This document shows, piece after piece, positions 1 to 5,962 of a stretch of DNA of 8,343 nt (within the stretch, counting starts at the first letter, position 1; each line of letters starts with the position of its first letter). This DNA comes from Saprospiraceae bacterium. Its GTDB lineage: Bacteria > Bacteroidota > Bacteroidia > Chitinophagales > Saprospiraceae. The position numbers were made by a program, and so were the translations under genes. The stretch lies in assembly GCA_014379665.1 (NCBI GenBank), contig JACMLK010000465.1, forward strand, positions 1 through 8,343. The letters run 5' to 3'. Below the pieces are notes generated by a model. That model was not told the DNA's origin. It saw only the letters and a program-made list of their open reading frames with translations, and did no database searches.

Positions 1-221
1 ATATCCCGGTCGATTCACTTGCCATAAGTATCCGCAATCTCAAAATGAAAATTGAACTTCCTGTATCCCCTTGCGGGGCCTGCAGACAGGTTATTTCAGA
101 ATTTGAATTCAGACATAAACATAAAATAAGAATACTGTTAAAATCCGACTCGGATCAGATTTATGAAATATCGACCGTTGCTGATTTATTGCCTTTGGGA
201 TTTAATGGTTCATTTCTTTAA
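1..221 (+). CDS. cdd: Cytidine deaminase, C-terminal part (5' end outside window)
   Basis: This partial gene is read from base 3 in frame and gives 72 residues ending at TAA (219-221). The enzyme hydrolyses cytidine or deoxycytidine to uridine or deoxyuridine in the cytosol, as part of pyrimidine salvage. The key evidence is the PCGACRQ motif (codons from base 69). Its two cysteines are zinc ligands in the cytidine deaminase family, and the motif is followed by VISEF as in typical members. The C-terminus (TVADLLPLGF) matches the usual 'LLP' end of the family. The other zinc ligand and the catalytic glutamate (a C/HAE motif) would lie upstream, outside the window, so completeness cannot be judged. 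The gene converges on kdsB and overlaps its last 20 bp. A related deaminase fold is the only real alternative, and PCGxCRQ argues for Cdd. Confidence 0.9.
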   Translation, partial: IPVDSLAISIRNLKMKIELPVSPCGACRQVISEFEFRHKHKIRILLKSDSDQIYEISTVADLLPLGFNGSFL

Positions 222-951
222 AAACATGGTCTCTTACCTTTTGTAAGTCTTCTTCAGTATCCACTCCCATGGAATTGAACATCGTTTCAGAGCAATACAC
301 CGAATATCCATTTTGCAACCACCTTAGTTGTTCCAAAGCTTCAGAAGTTTCATAAGACGAAGGAGATATTGTAGTTAATTCCAATAAAGTGTTTCGTTTG
401 AACCCATAGATGCCAATGTGTCTGAAATAATCAGTTATATGATGCCAATCGGCATACCCGGCATCCCTTATCGCCGGAATAGCTTGTCTGGAAAAATACA
501 ATACTTTATAATTTATATCCCGCACTACTTTTACTACATTGTAATCAAATATTAAGTCCTGATTATTAATTTTCTTGCATTGCGTTCCGATTAACACATC
601 AGGATTATGCATAAGTTTAATCAGGTCATCTATTTGTCCGGGATCAATAATCGGTTCATCGCCCTGCAAATTCACAATAATGTCACTTTTCAATTCGTTT
701 GCCACCTCTGCTACCCTGTCTGTACCGGATTGGTGAGCCATGGATGTCATGGTCACATTAGCACCATGATATTTGGCATGATCATAAATAGCTTCATGAT
801 CTGTTGCAATGATGACCTCATCAGCCATAGTCGATTTTAATGCCTGCGAATAAACTCGCATAATCATGCTGACTCCAAAAATATCAGCCAAAGCTTTCTG
901 AGGAAGTCTGGAAGAGGCCAGTCTGGAAGGTATTACTATCGAAGTCTTCAT
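202..951 (-). CDS. kdsB: 3-deoxy-manno-octulosonate cytidylyltransferase (CMP-KDO synthetase)
   Basis: KdsB activates KDO with CTP to give CMP-KDO and pyrophosphate, the donor used to add KDO to lipid A in the cytosol during LPS synthesis. The 249-residue length is normal for the family. The N-terminal nucleotide-binding signature is IPSRLASSRLPQKAL (residues 7-21), with R10, R15 and K19 at the expected places. Then come ATDHEAI (49-55), SGTDR (75-79), NLQGDEP (94-100), YFSR (152-155), RHIGIY (177-182), ALEQLRWL (205-212) and GVDT (229-232). D98 and D231 are the likely magnesium ligands by comparison with the E. coli enzyme. The ATG at 949-951 directly precedes the conserved strand, so no other start fits. 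The gene appears monocistronic here, diverging from the LysM gene across 85 bp. I found no good promoter match for it. Its presence implies an outer membrane with KDO-containing LPS. Confidence 0.97.
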   Translation of the reverse strand: MKTSIVIPSRLASSRLPQKALADIFGVSMIMRVYSQALKSTMADEVIIATDHEAIYDHAKYHGANVTMTSMAHQSGTDRVAEVANELKSDIIVNLQGDEPIIDPGQIDDLIKLMHNPDVLIGTQCKKINNQDLIFDYNVVKVVRDINYKVLYFSRQAIPAIRDAGYADWHHITDYFRHIGIYGFKRNTLLELTTISPSSYETSEALEQLRWLQNGYSVYCSETMFNSMGVDTEEDLQKVRDHVFKEMNH

Positions 952-969
952 GCTATTATTTAAATTTTA

Positions 970-1000
970 TTTGGAATTAAATACATATTACATATTTTTG
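970..1000 (+). promoter_or_regulatory. Bacteroidota-type promoter for the LysM gene
   Basis: A TTTG at 970-973 (-33 element) is followed after exactly 19 nt by TATTTTTG at 993-1000, a full match to the Bacteroidota primary sigma factor -7 pattern TAnnTTTG. Transcription would start near 1005-1008, leaving a leader of about 30 nt before the TTG start at 1037. A second -7-like match, TACATTTG (1004-1011), lacks a -33 partner at the right distance. The promoter call is inferred from sequence match and position alone. Confidence 0.55.
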
Positions 1001-1005
1001 TAATA
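986..1005. repeat. Inverted repeat over the LysM-gene promoter
   Basis: TATTACA (986-992) and TGTAATA (999-1005) are perfect 7-base inverted arms around a 6-base spacer. The repeat covers the proposed -7 element of the LysM gene and lies in the divergent kdsB/LysM gap, so it could be an operator for a dimeric regulator. In such AT-rich DNA a chance match is also quite possible. Confidence 0.35.
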
Positions 1006-1036
1006 CATTTGCAGATTAATCATAATTATAATCAAA

Positions 1037-1975
1037 TTGAGAGATCGCTATAAAATCAATTATTCCTTAAAAACATGTAAAAGTACAATTTTATTATTTT
1101 TATTATGTTTGACGGACCTGATCGCGCAAAACAAAAATAATGCCTTTTTTTCTCCAGGATATGATATTGTCATTGATATACTTCCGGAAAATGACTTTTA
1201 TTTTGGTTGTATAATTGAACAGGGTATGTCTGTTTATCATTTATCCCGTGTGTTTGAAGTAGATTTGGAAAGTATTTATTCATTGAATAATCTGGATCCC
1301 ATGCAAACTATCAATCAGGGTGAAGTTATTAAGGTGCCTATTGACAAAAACAAGGTTATTTTTAATCCAAATTTCAGAACTGATATTCATCCGCACATTT
1401 CACTTTACTATAAGGTTAAAAAAGGCGAAACGCTATACAGGATTGCCAAAGAATATTTAAATGCAGATACAGAATCATTACTAAAAATAAATAGGAAGCA
1501 GACTCCAGAGCTCAAAGACGGGGAAAAGTTGCTTGTAGGATGGTTATTGCTTAATGATAACAAAAAACCGGGAACTAAACTAGCTGAAAATACAAAAGCA
1601 GTTAAGATTGTGCCGGTATTAAAACCTAAAGAAATGTTTGTAACTATAAATGACATACCTGAAAAAGAAGTAAAAGTAAAGGAAACAGTTGTTCCGACTA
1701 AGATAAAATGGATTACTTCAAATGTAATCGCCATGTGGGACCGAAAGAACTATGTCATCAAAAGTCTGTTTGTTTTACACAATGAAGCAAGGATAGGAAG
1801 TAGTATGGATATCTATTTTCCAATGCTTAAAAAACATGTTAAAGCCAAGGTCCTCGGGCGAATTCCGGAAGGTACTTACAAAGAAGATATTAATCTTTTT
1901 GTCAGTCCAGGGGTTGCAAGAGAATTAGGTATACGTGATGCCAGATTTATGGTCAACATCAAATATGAAATGTAA
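1037..1975 (+). CDS. Secreted protein with two LysM domains and a degenerate RlpA-like double-psi barrel
   Basis: The 312-residue protein starts with a signal peptide (positive N-terminus, hydrophobic stretch about 16-30, likely cleaved after LIA30). Two LysM peptidoglycan-binding modules follow: about 56-102 (less typical, with GMSVYHLSRVFEVDLESI) and 124-170 (typical YKVKKGETLYRIAKEY). A polar, lysine-rich linker (172-222) leads to a C-terminal region (about 240-310) resembling the RlpA/double-psi barrel fold: LHNEARIG (247-254), AKVLGRIPEG (270-279), then SPGVARELGI (290-299). In active RlpA the middle motif is NDRGP, whose aspartate is replaced here by G274. It is therefore probably a non-catalytic cell-wall binding or scaffold protein in the periplasm. 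The frame has no ATG before residue 64, and the next upstream in-frame stop is at 1001-1003. TTG at 1037 is chosen because it keeps the signal peptide and sits about 30 nt after the promoter. Confidence 0.85.
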   Translation: MRDRYKINYSLKTCKSTILLFLLCLTDLIAQNKNNAFFSPGYDIVIDILPENDFYFGCIIEQGMSVYHLSRVFEVDLESIYSLNNLDPMQTINQGEVIKVPIDKNKVIFNPNFRTDIHPHISLYYKVKKGETLYRIAKEYLNADTESLLKINRKQTPELKDGEKLLVGWLLLNDNKKPGTKLAENTKAVKIVPVLKPKEMFVTINDIPEKEVKVKETVVPTKIKWITSNVIAMWDRKNYVIKSLFVLHNEARIGSSMDIYFPMLKKHVKAKVLGRIPEGTYKEDINLFVSPGVARELGIRDARFMVNIKYEM

Positions 1976-1982
1976 GAGAGTG

Positions 1983-3311
1983 CTAAATAAATCTGTTAAT
2001 TAAATTCTCAAGGTATTCCTGCTTTCCGCTTTTTAATTCCGGTTCATTGATATCAACCGCAATATCTCTCAGCGCTTCAAGATCGACCAAACCTGATTCA
2101 AATGCACGACCTTTATCTGAATCAAAAGAGGCATATCTTATCCTCACAATGTCTTTGTAGTCAGAATTCTTCAATATGTTATCGGCAACGATCAACCCCC
2201 GTGCAAACATATCCATTCCACCGATATGAGCATAAAATATATCATCCTGATCTGCAGAATTTCTTCTGATTTTTGCATCAAAATTAATACCTCCGGTAGA
2301 AAATCCGCCTGCCTGAAGTATGATCAGCATAGCCTCACTTATCTCGTAGATATTATTTGGAAATTGATCTGTATCCCACCCATTCTGGTAATCGCCCCTA
2401 TTAGCATCAATACTGCCTAATACTCCGGCATCGGCAGCTACCTGGAGCTCATGAGTAAAGCTGTGACCCGCTAATGTGGCATGATTGACTTCAATATTAA
2501 GTTTGAAATCATCCAGTAAGTCGTATTGCCGTAGAAATCCAATCACGGTTTCAGCATCATAATCATACTGATGTTTGGTAGGTTCATTTGGTTTTGGCTC
2601 AATAAAGAAAGTGCCTGTAAAACCCTTTTTTCTGGCATAATCCCTTGATAAAGACAAGAATCTGGCTAAATGCTCTTTTTCACGTTTCATATTTGTATTA
2701 ATCAGGCTCATATAACCTTCTCTCCCACCCCAAAATACATAATTTTGACCATCAAGTGCAATAGTCGCATCAATAGCCGCTTTTACCTGTAAAGCTGCGT
2801 GAGTCAGAATATAAAAATCAGGATTGGTCGCAGCACCATTCATATATTTTTTATTTGAAAATAAATTGGCGGTACCCCATAATAATTTAACACCGCTATC
2901 TTGTTGCTTTTTATTCAGGTATTCGGTTATTGACTTCAACCTATATTCATTGTCGCGGATGTCATGGGTAAAATCTATAACATCCATATCATGAAAACAA
3001 TAAAAAGGAATTCCCATCTTGGTGAAAAACTCAAAAGCTGCATCAGCTTTTGCTTTTCCTCTTTCCAGCGGATCTGAATTTTGATTCCATGTGTAAAAAT
3101 GGGTGGCTTCACCAAATGGATCTGCTCCGTTGTTACAGAAGCTATGCCAGTATGCGCATGCAAAACGAAGGTGGTCTTTCATAGGGCGACCTGCAATGAC
3201 TTTGTTAGCATCATACCATCTGAAAGCTAACATATTAGACGATTCTTCACCTTCAAATACTATGTTTCTAATACTATTGTAATATTCTTTTTTACCAATC
3301 AGATAACTCAT
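1983..3311 (-). CDS. xylA: Xylose isomerase (class II)
   Basis: XylA converts D-xylose to D-xylulose in the cytosol and needs two divalent metal ions. The 442-residue length fits the longer class II enzymes. Every expected active-site residue is present, at a constant offset of +6 from E. coli XylA: catalytic H107 and D110 (FHDMD), E238 and K240 ([11 protein letters not shown]), E274 and H277 ([11 protein letters not shown]), D302 (SIDANRGD), D313 and D315 (WDTDQFP), and D345 (INFDAKIRR). WGGREGY (194-200) is also typical. The enzyme should be active. It is the second gene of the operon, starting 18 nt after xylB. The spacer carries a short tandem TAAAATT repeat and no Shine-Dalgarno sequence, as is usual in Bacteroidota. 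Its 3' end faces the LysM gene across only 7 bp. Confidence 0.98.
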   Translation of the reverse strand: MSYLIGKKEYYNSIRNIVFEGEESSNMLAFRWYDANKVIAGRPMKDHLRFACAYWHSFCNNGADPFGEATHFYTWNQNSDPLERGKAKADAAFEFFTKMGIPFYCFHDMDVIDFTHDIRDNEYRLKSITEYLNKKQQDSGVKLLWGTANLFSNKKYMNGAATNPDFYILTHAALQVKAAIDATIALDGQNYVFWGGREGYMSLINTNMKREKEHLARFLSLSRDYARKKGFTGTFFIEPKPNEPTKHQYDYDAETVIGFLRQYDLLDDFKLNIEVNHATLAGHSFTHELQVAADAGVLGSIDANRGDYQNGWDTDQFPNNIYEISEAMLIILQAGGFSTGGINFDAKIRRNSADQDDIFYAHIGGMDMFARGLIVADNILKNSDYKDIVRIRYASFDSDKGRAFESGLVDLEALRDIAVDINEPELKSGKQEYLENLINRFI

Positions 3312-3329
3312 AAATTTTAAATTTTAATG

Positions 3330-4805
3330 CTATATGTATGCTTTCAGATCACTTAACCATTTTTGATAAACTTCTTGATATTCGGACTTATGATTAGGCT
3401 CAGATATTTCCAAAGGTTCCAATTGTTTTATAGCCGACTCCGGGGTCTCATACACCCCGGCGCCGATACCAGCACCAATGGCTGCACCAACGCTGCCATC
3501 ATTTTCAAATAACTCAAGTACAAGACCCGTTGTATTTACAAAACAATCCCTAAAAACCTTACTTAAGAACATATTAGACCTACCTGCTCTTACAATTGAA
3601 GCCGATATGCCATTTGACCGCATGATATCCAATCCGTATTTAAATGCAAACACTATCCCCTCCTGTGCTGCCCTGCAAAAATGTGCATAATGGTGTCTGT
3701 TAAAATTGAGATGTTTTACTTGTGCTCCTATGTCTTTGTTATTCAGTATTCTTTCTGCGCCGTTTCCAAATGGTAGGACAATCAACCCTTCACATCCAAT
3801 CGGGATTTGTGATGCAAGATAATTCATTTCCTGATAACTGATATTCTCCCCTTTTAAACTCTTCAACCATTTATATAAAATACCGACCCCATTAATACAA
3901 ACCATCACTCCTAAACGATTTTGCAAATCAGAATGATTGACATGTGCAAAAGTGTTGATTCTTGATGTTTCATCATATACCAACTTTTCACTTACACCAT
4001 AGATAACACCTGAAGTGCCTGCGTTAACTGCGACTTCACCCGGATTCAACACATTAAGAGATAGTGCATTGTTCAACTGGTCTCCTGCCTTGTAGGTAAC
4101 AGTAACTCTTTTATTCAAAGAAAGCTCAGTAGACACAGAAGACAAAATTGTACCGTGGCCTTCAAATACATCCTTAATTTGTGGAAACAATGTTTTGTCA
4201 AAACCATAATAGTCCAACACATCTTCAGAGAGACAATGGTGTTTAAAATCCCAAAAAACACCCTCCGACAATGCAGAAATAGTTGTTGTACATTCTCCCG
4301 TAAGTTTCATTCCGATAAAATCACCCGGCAATAAGACTTTGTAAATCCGGTCGAATAATTTTGGTTCATTTTGTTTAATCCAGAAAAGTTTGGAAGCTGT
4401 AAAGTTACCGGGAGAATTTAAAAGCAAAGAAAGACACTTTGTTTGTCCGATGCTTTGAAATGCCTGATTGCCTATGTCGACAGCGCGACTGTCACACCAA
4501 ATGATGCTGTCACGCAATATTTGTTTATCCCGATCTACCAACACCAATCCGTGCATCTGATACGCTATACCAATTGCAGTAATATCCTCAGGTAGATATT
4601 TATTAGTTGCATGAAGTCGTAGAATTGCTTTTTTAGTATGGCTCCACCACATCTCAGGTGATTGCTCAGCCCACCCTTTTTGCAATGAAATAATATCTGT
4701 TTCTATGTCCGGATACTGAGTCGATGCAATACACAATTGCGTCTGTGCATCAATAACAGCCACCTTTACCGATGAAGTGCCAATGTCAATACCTAGAAGC
4801 AACAT
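3330..4805 (-). CDS. xylB: Xylulokinase (FGGY family)
   Basis: XylB phosphorylates D-xylulose with ATP to xylulose 5-phosphate, which feeds the pentose phosphate pathway. The start is placed at the ATG of 4803-4805, giving 491 residues, close to the usual length. Translation there begins MLLLGIDIGTSS, the family's phosphate-binding strand right at the N-terminus. The frame stays open for 42 more codons upstream, but these show no family similarity. Motifs in this numbering: GIDIGTSSVKV (5-15, D7), QMHG (83-86, substrate binding), IIWCDSRA (101-108), KAGDQLNNAL with catalytic D242, NAGTSG (261-266), RAGRSN (406-411, where other kinases often have GGGAKS) and GAAIGAGIG (440-448). It is the first gene of the xylB-xylA operon and is divergent from fmt. 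No xylose transporter or regulator gene is visible nearby. Another FGGY pentulose kinase is possible in principle, but linkage to xylA makes xylulose the likely substrate. Confidence 0.95.
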   Translation of the reverse strand: MLLLGIDIGTSSVKVAVIDAQTQLCIASTQYPDIETDIISLQKGWAEQSPEMWWSHTKKAILRLHATNKYLPEDITAIGIAYQMHGLVLVDRDKQILRDSIIWCDSRAVDIGNQAFQSIGQTKCLSLLLNSPGNFTASKLFWIKQNEPKLFDRIYKVLLPGDFIGMKLTGECTTTISALSEGVFWDFKHHCLSEDVLDYYGFDKTLFPQIKDVFEGHGTILSSVSTELSLNKRVTVTYKAGDQLNNALSLNVLNPGEVAVNAGTSGVIYGVSEKLVYDETSRINTFAHVNHSDLQNRLGVMVCINGVGILYKWLKSLKGENISYQEMNYLASQIPIGCEGLIVLPFGNGAERILNNKDIGAQVKHLNFNRHHYAHFCRAAQEGIVFAFKYGLDIMRSNGISASIVRAGRSNMFLSKVFRDCFVNTTGLVLELFENDGSVGAAIGAGIGAGVYETPESAIKQLEPLEISEPNHKSEYQEVYQKWLSDLKAYI

Positions 4806-4842
4806 GATAATCAGATTAATTAAAATGCTAAGATAATCTATT

Positions 4843-4874
4843 GAATAATAATTTTTAAATGACAACTCTACAAA
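4843..4874 (-). promoter_or_regulatory. xylB: Candidate xylBA promoter
   Basis: Read on the minus strand, TTTG (complement of 4871-4874) lies 20 nt upstream of TATTATTC (complement of 4843-4850). The latter matches TAnnTTTG at TA and two of the last four bases. The predicted start of transcription near 4838 would leave a leader of roughly 33 nt before the xylB ATG. The -7 element is weak, so this is a tentative call based on spacing and position. Confidence 0.25.
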
Positions 4875-4881
4875 ATTTTCA

Positions 4882-4897
4882 ATTTGAAACTTCAAAT
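4882..4897. promoter_or_regulatory. Perfect 16-bp palindromic site, possible xyl operator
   Basis: ATTTGAA-AC-TTCAAAT is a perfect 7-base inverted repeat around two bases, in the divergent xylB/fmt region. It lies about 8 bp upstream of the proposed -33 element of xylB and 81 bp before the fmt start. Its shape and position fit a site for a dimeric sugar-responsive regulator acting on xylBA. No regulator gene is visible in the window and the site occurs once, so the role is inferred. Confidence 0.35.
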
Positions 4898-4948
4898 ATT
4901 CATATTTCATGAAGAAATTTGCAATAAGCATTTATAAGACAATAGTCA

Positions 4949-4956
4949 TACCTTTG
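4949..4956 (+). promoter_or_regulatory. fmt: Candidate -7 promoter element of fmt
   Basis: TACCTTTG matches the Bacteroidota -7 pattern TAnnTTTG exactly and lies 21 bp before the fmt ATG, giving a short leader of about 15 nt. The nearest upstream TTTG (4918-4921) is 27 nt away, longer than the usual spacing, so the -33 element is missing or weak. Confidence 0.35.
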
Positions 4957-4977
4957 AGTTTCATAAAAGACTGAGCA

Positions 4978-5904
4978 ATGAAAATCATTTTTATGGGGAC
5001 TCCTGAATTTGCTGTTCCGAGTTTAGATATTTTGATAAAGAACAGATACGATGTGGTTGCTGTCGTCACCAGTGTGGATAGTTTCGGTGGTCGCGGTGGA
5101 AAACAACAGATTGAGTCGGCAGTAAAAAAATATGCAGTAGCCCATAACATACCTGTACTTCAGCCTGCAAATCTGAAATCTCCCGAATTTATTTCGTCAT
5201 TAAAATTGTTTGAAGCAGATATACAAATAGTAGTTGCATTTCGAATGCTTCCTGAAATAGTCTGGAATATGCCACCCCTTGGTACTTTTAATCTTCATGG
5301 CAGTTTACTTCCGAAATACCGCGGCGCCGCTCCAATCCATCACGCTGTTATGAATGGAGAAACCGAAACCGGTGTTACCAGCTTTAAACTCAAACAGGAA
5401 ATTGATACCGGCGACATACTGATACAGAGAGCGCTTTCGATTAACGAAACCGATACCACAGGTGTGGTTCATGATAAATTGATGATACTTGGAGCAGAGG
5501 TCGTTGTCGATACTATAAAAATGATATCATCAGGGAAGTATAATTTTTTAAAACAAAGAGATGCTGAGGCCACCAAAGCACCAAAGTTATTCCATAATAT
5601 CTGTGAGATTAATTTCAAACAGGAAATACAGAAAGTATATAATTTCATAAGGGGGCTTAGTCCCCATCCGGCGGCATGGTGTAGGATAGATGGAAGGGAA
5701 ATGAAAGTATTATGGTCAACTAAAGAACCAAAAACCGATCTCCATCCCGTTGGTCATATTATTACAGAAAATAAAAAACTAATTAAGATAAAATGTCAGG
5801 ATGGATACATCATTTTTGAAAAAATCAAACCGGAAGGAAATAAAGTCATGTCCGTATCAGACTTTCTTAATGGTCATAAAATTGTATCAGAAATGATCAA
5901 TTAA
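4978..5904 (+). CDS. fmt: Methionyl-tRNA formyltransferase
   Basis: Fmt transfers a formyl group from 10-formyltetrahydrofolate to Met-tRNA(fMet) in the cytosol, preparing the initiator tRNA. The 308-residue protein has the family's N-terminal MGTPEFAVPSL (6-16). The formyltransferase core is VVAFRMLP (85-92), NLHGSLLPKYRGAAPI (105-120) and IDTGDIL (142-148). Catalytic N105, H107 and D143 keep the 36-residue H-to-D spacing of the glycinamide-ribonucleotide formyltransferase family. The C-terminal tRNA-binding domain spans about 205-304 and includes FIRGLSPHPAAW (223-234). The ATG at 4978 starts directly on the first conserved strand. The gene stands alone, divergent from xylB and convergent with the large T9SS gene, with no def (peptide deformylase) gene in the window. 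Confidence 0.97.
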   Translation: MKIIFMGTPEFAVPSLDILIKNRYDVVAVVTSVDSFGGRGGKQQIESAVKKYAVAHNIPVLQPANLKSPEFISSLKLFEADIQIVVAFRMLPEIVWNMPPLGTFNLHGSLLPKYRGAAPIHHAVMNGETETGVTSFKLKQEIDTGDILIQRALSINETDTTGVVHDKLMILGAEVVVDTIKMISSGKYNFLKQRDAEATKAPKLFHNICEINFKQEIQKVYNFIRGLSPHPAAWCRIDGREMKVLWSTKEPKTDLHPVGHIITENKKLIKIKCQDGYIIFEKIKPEGNKVMSVSDFLNGHKIVSEMIN

Positions 5905-5962
5905 TTTGAATTTTTAATATTAAAGTATGATTCTAAAAAATTGAATATCCTGTCATCAAAAA
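5905..5962. other. Convergent intergenic gap without a clear terminator
   Basis: This 58-bp AT-rich gap lies between the fmt stop and the end of the large secreted-protein gene. It holds a 12-bp palindrome TTTAATATTAAA (5913-5924) and a pairing of AATTTTT (5909-5915) with AAAAATT (5936-5942) around a 20-base loop. Neither forms a GC-rich hairpin, so an intrinsic terminator is not supported. Confidence 0.4.

Noticed and set aside
607..840. 77-residue plus-strand open frame inside kdsB
   Set aside because: It is antisense to a clear kdsB with all motifs intact, and it has no recognisable domain or promoter.
952..1036. Promoter for kdsB in the divergent gap
   Set aside because: On the minus strand a TTTG is present (complement of 1033-1036), but no TAnnTTTG-like element lies at suitable spacing.
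1408..1734. 108-residue minus-strand open frame inside the LysM gene
   Set aside because: It lies opposite the second LysM domain and linker. Its composition, rich in S, F and T, is what the complement of lysine- and glutamate-rich coding DNA gives.
2975..3163. 62-residue minus-strand open frame in another frame of xylA
   Set aside because: It overlaps the intact catalytic region of xylA on the same strand and has no independent support.
4932..5150. 72-residue minus-strand open frame over the fmt start
   Set aside because: It is antisense to the conserved fmt N-terminus, with no similarity I recognise.
5909..5942. AT-only hairpin between fmt and the T9SS gene as a bidirectional terminator
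   Set aside because: The stem has seven A-T pairs and a 20-base loop, so it is too weak to call a terminator from sequence.
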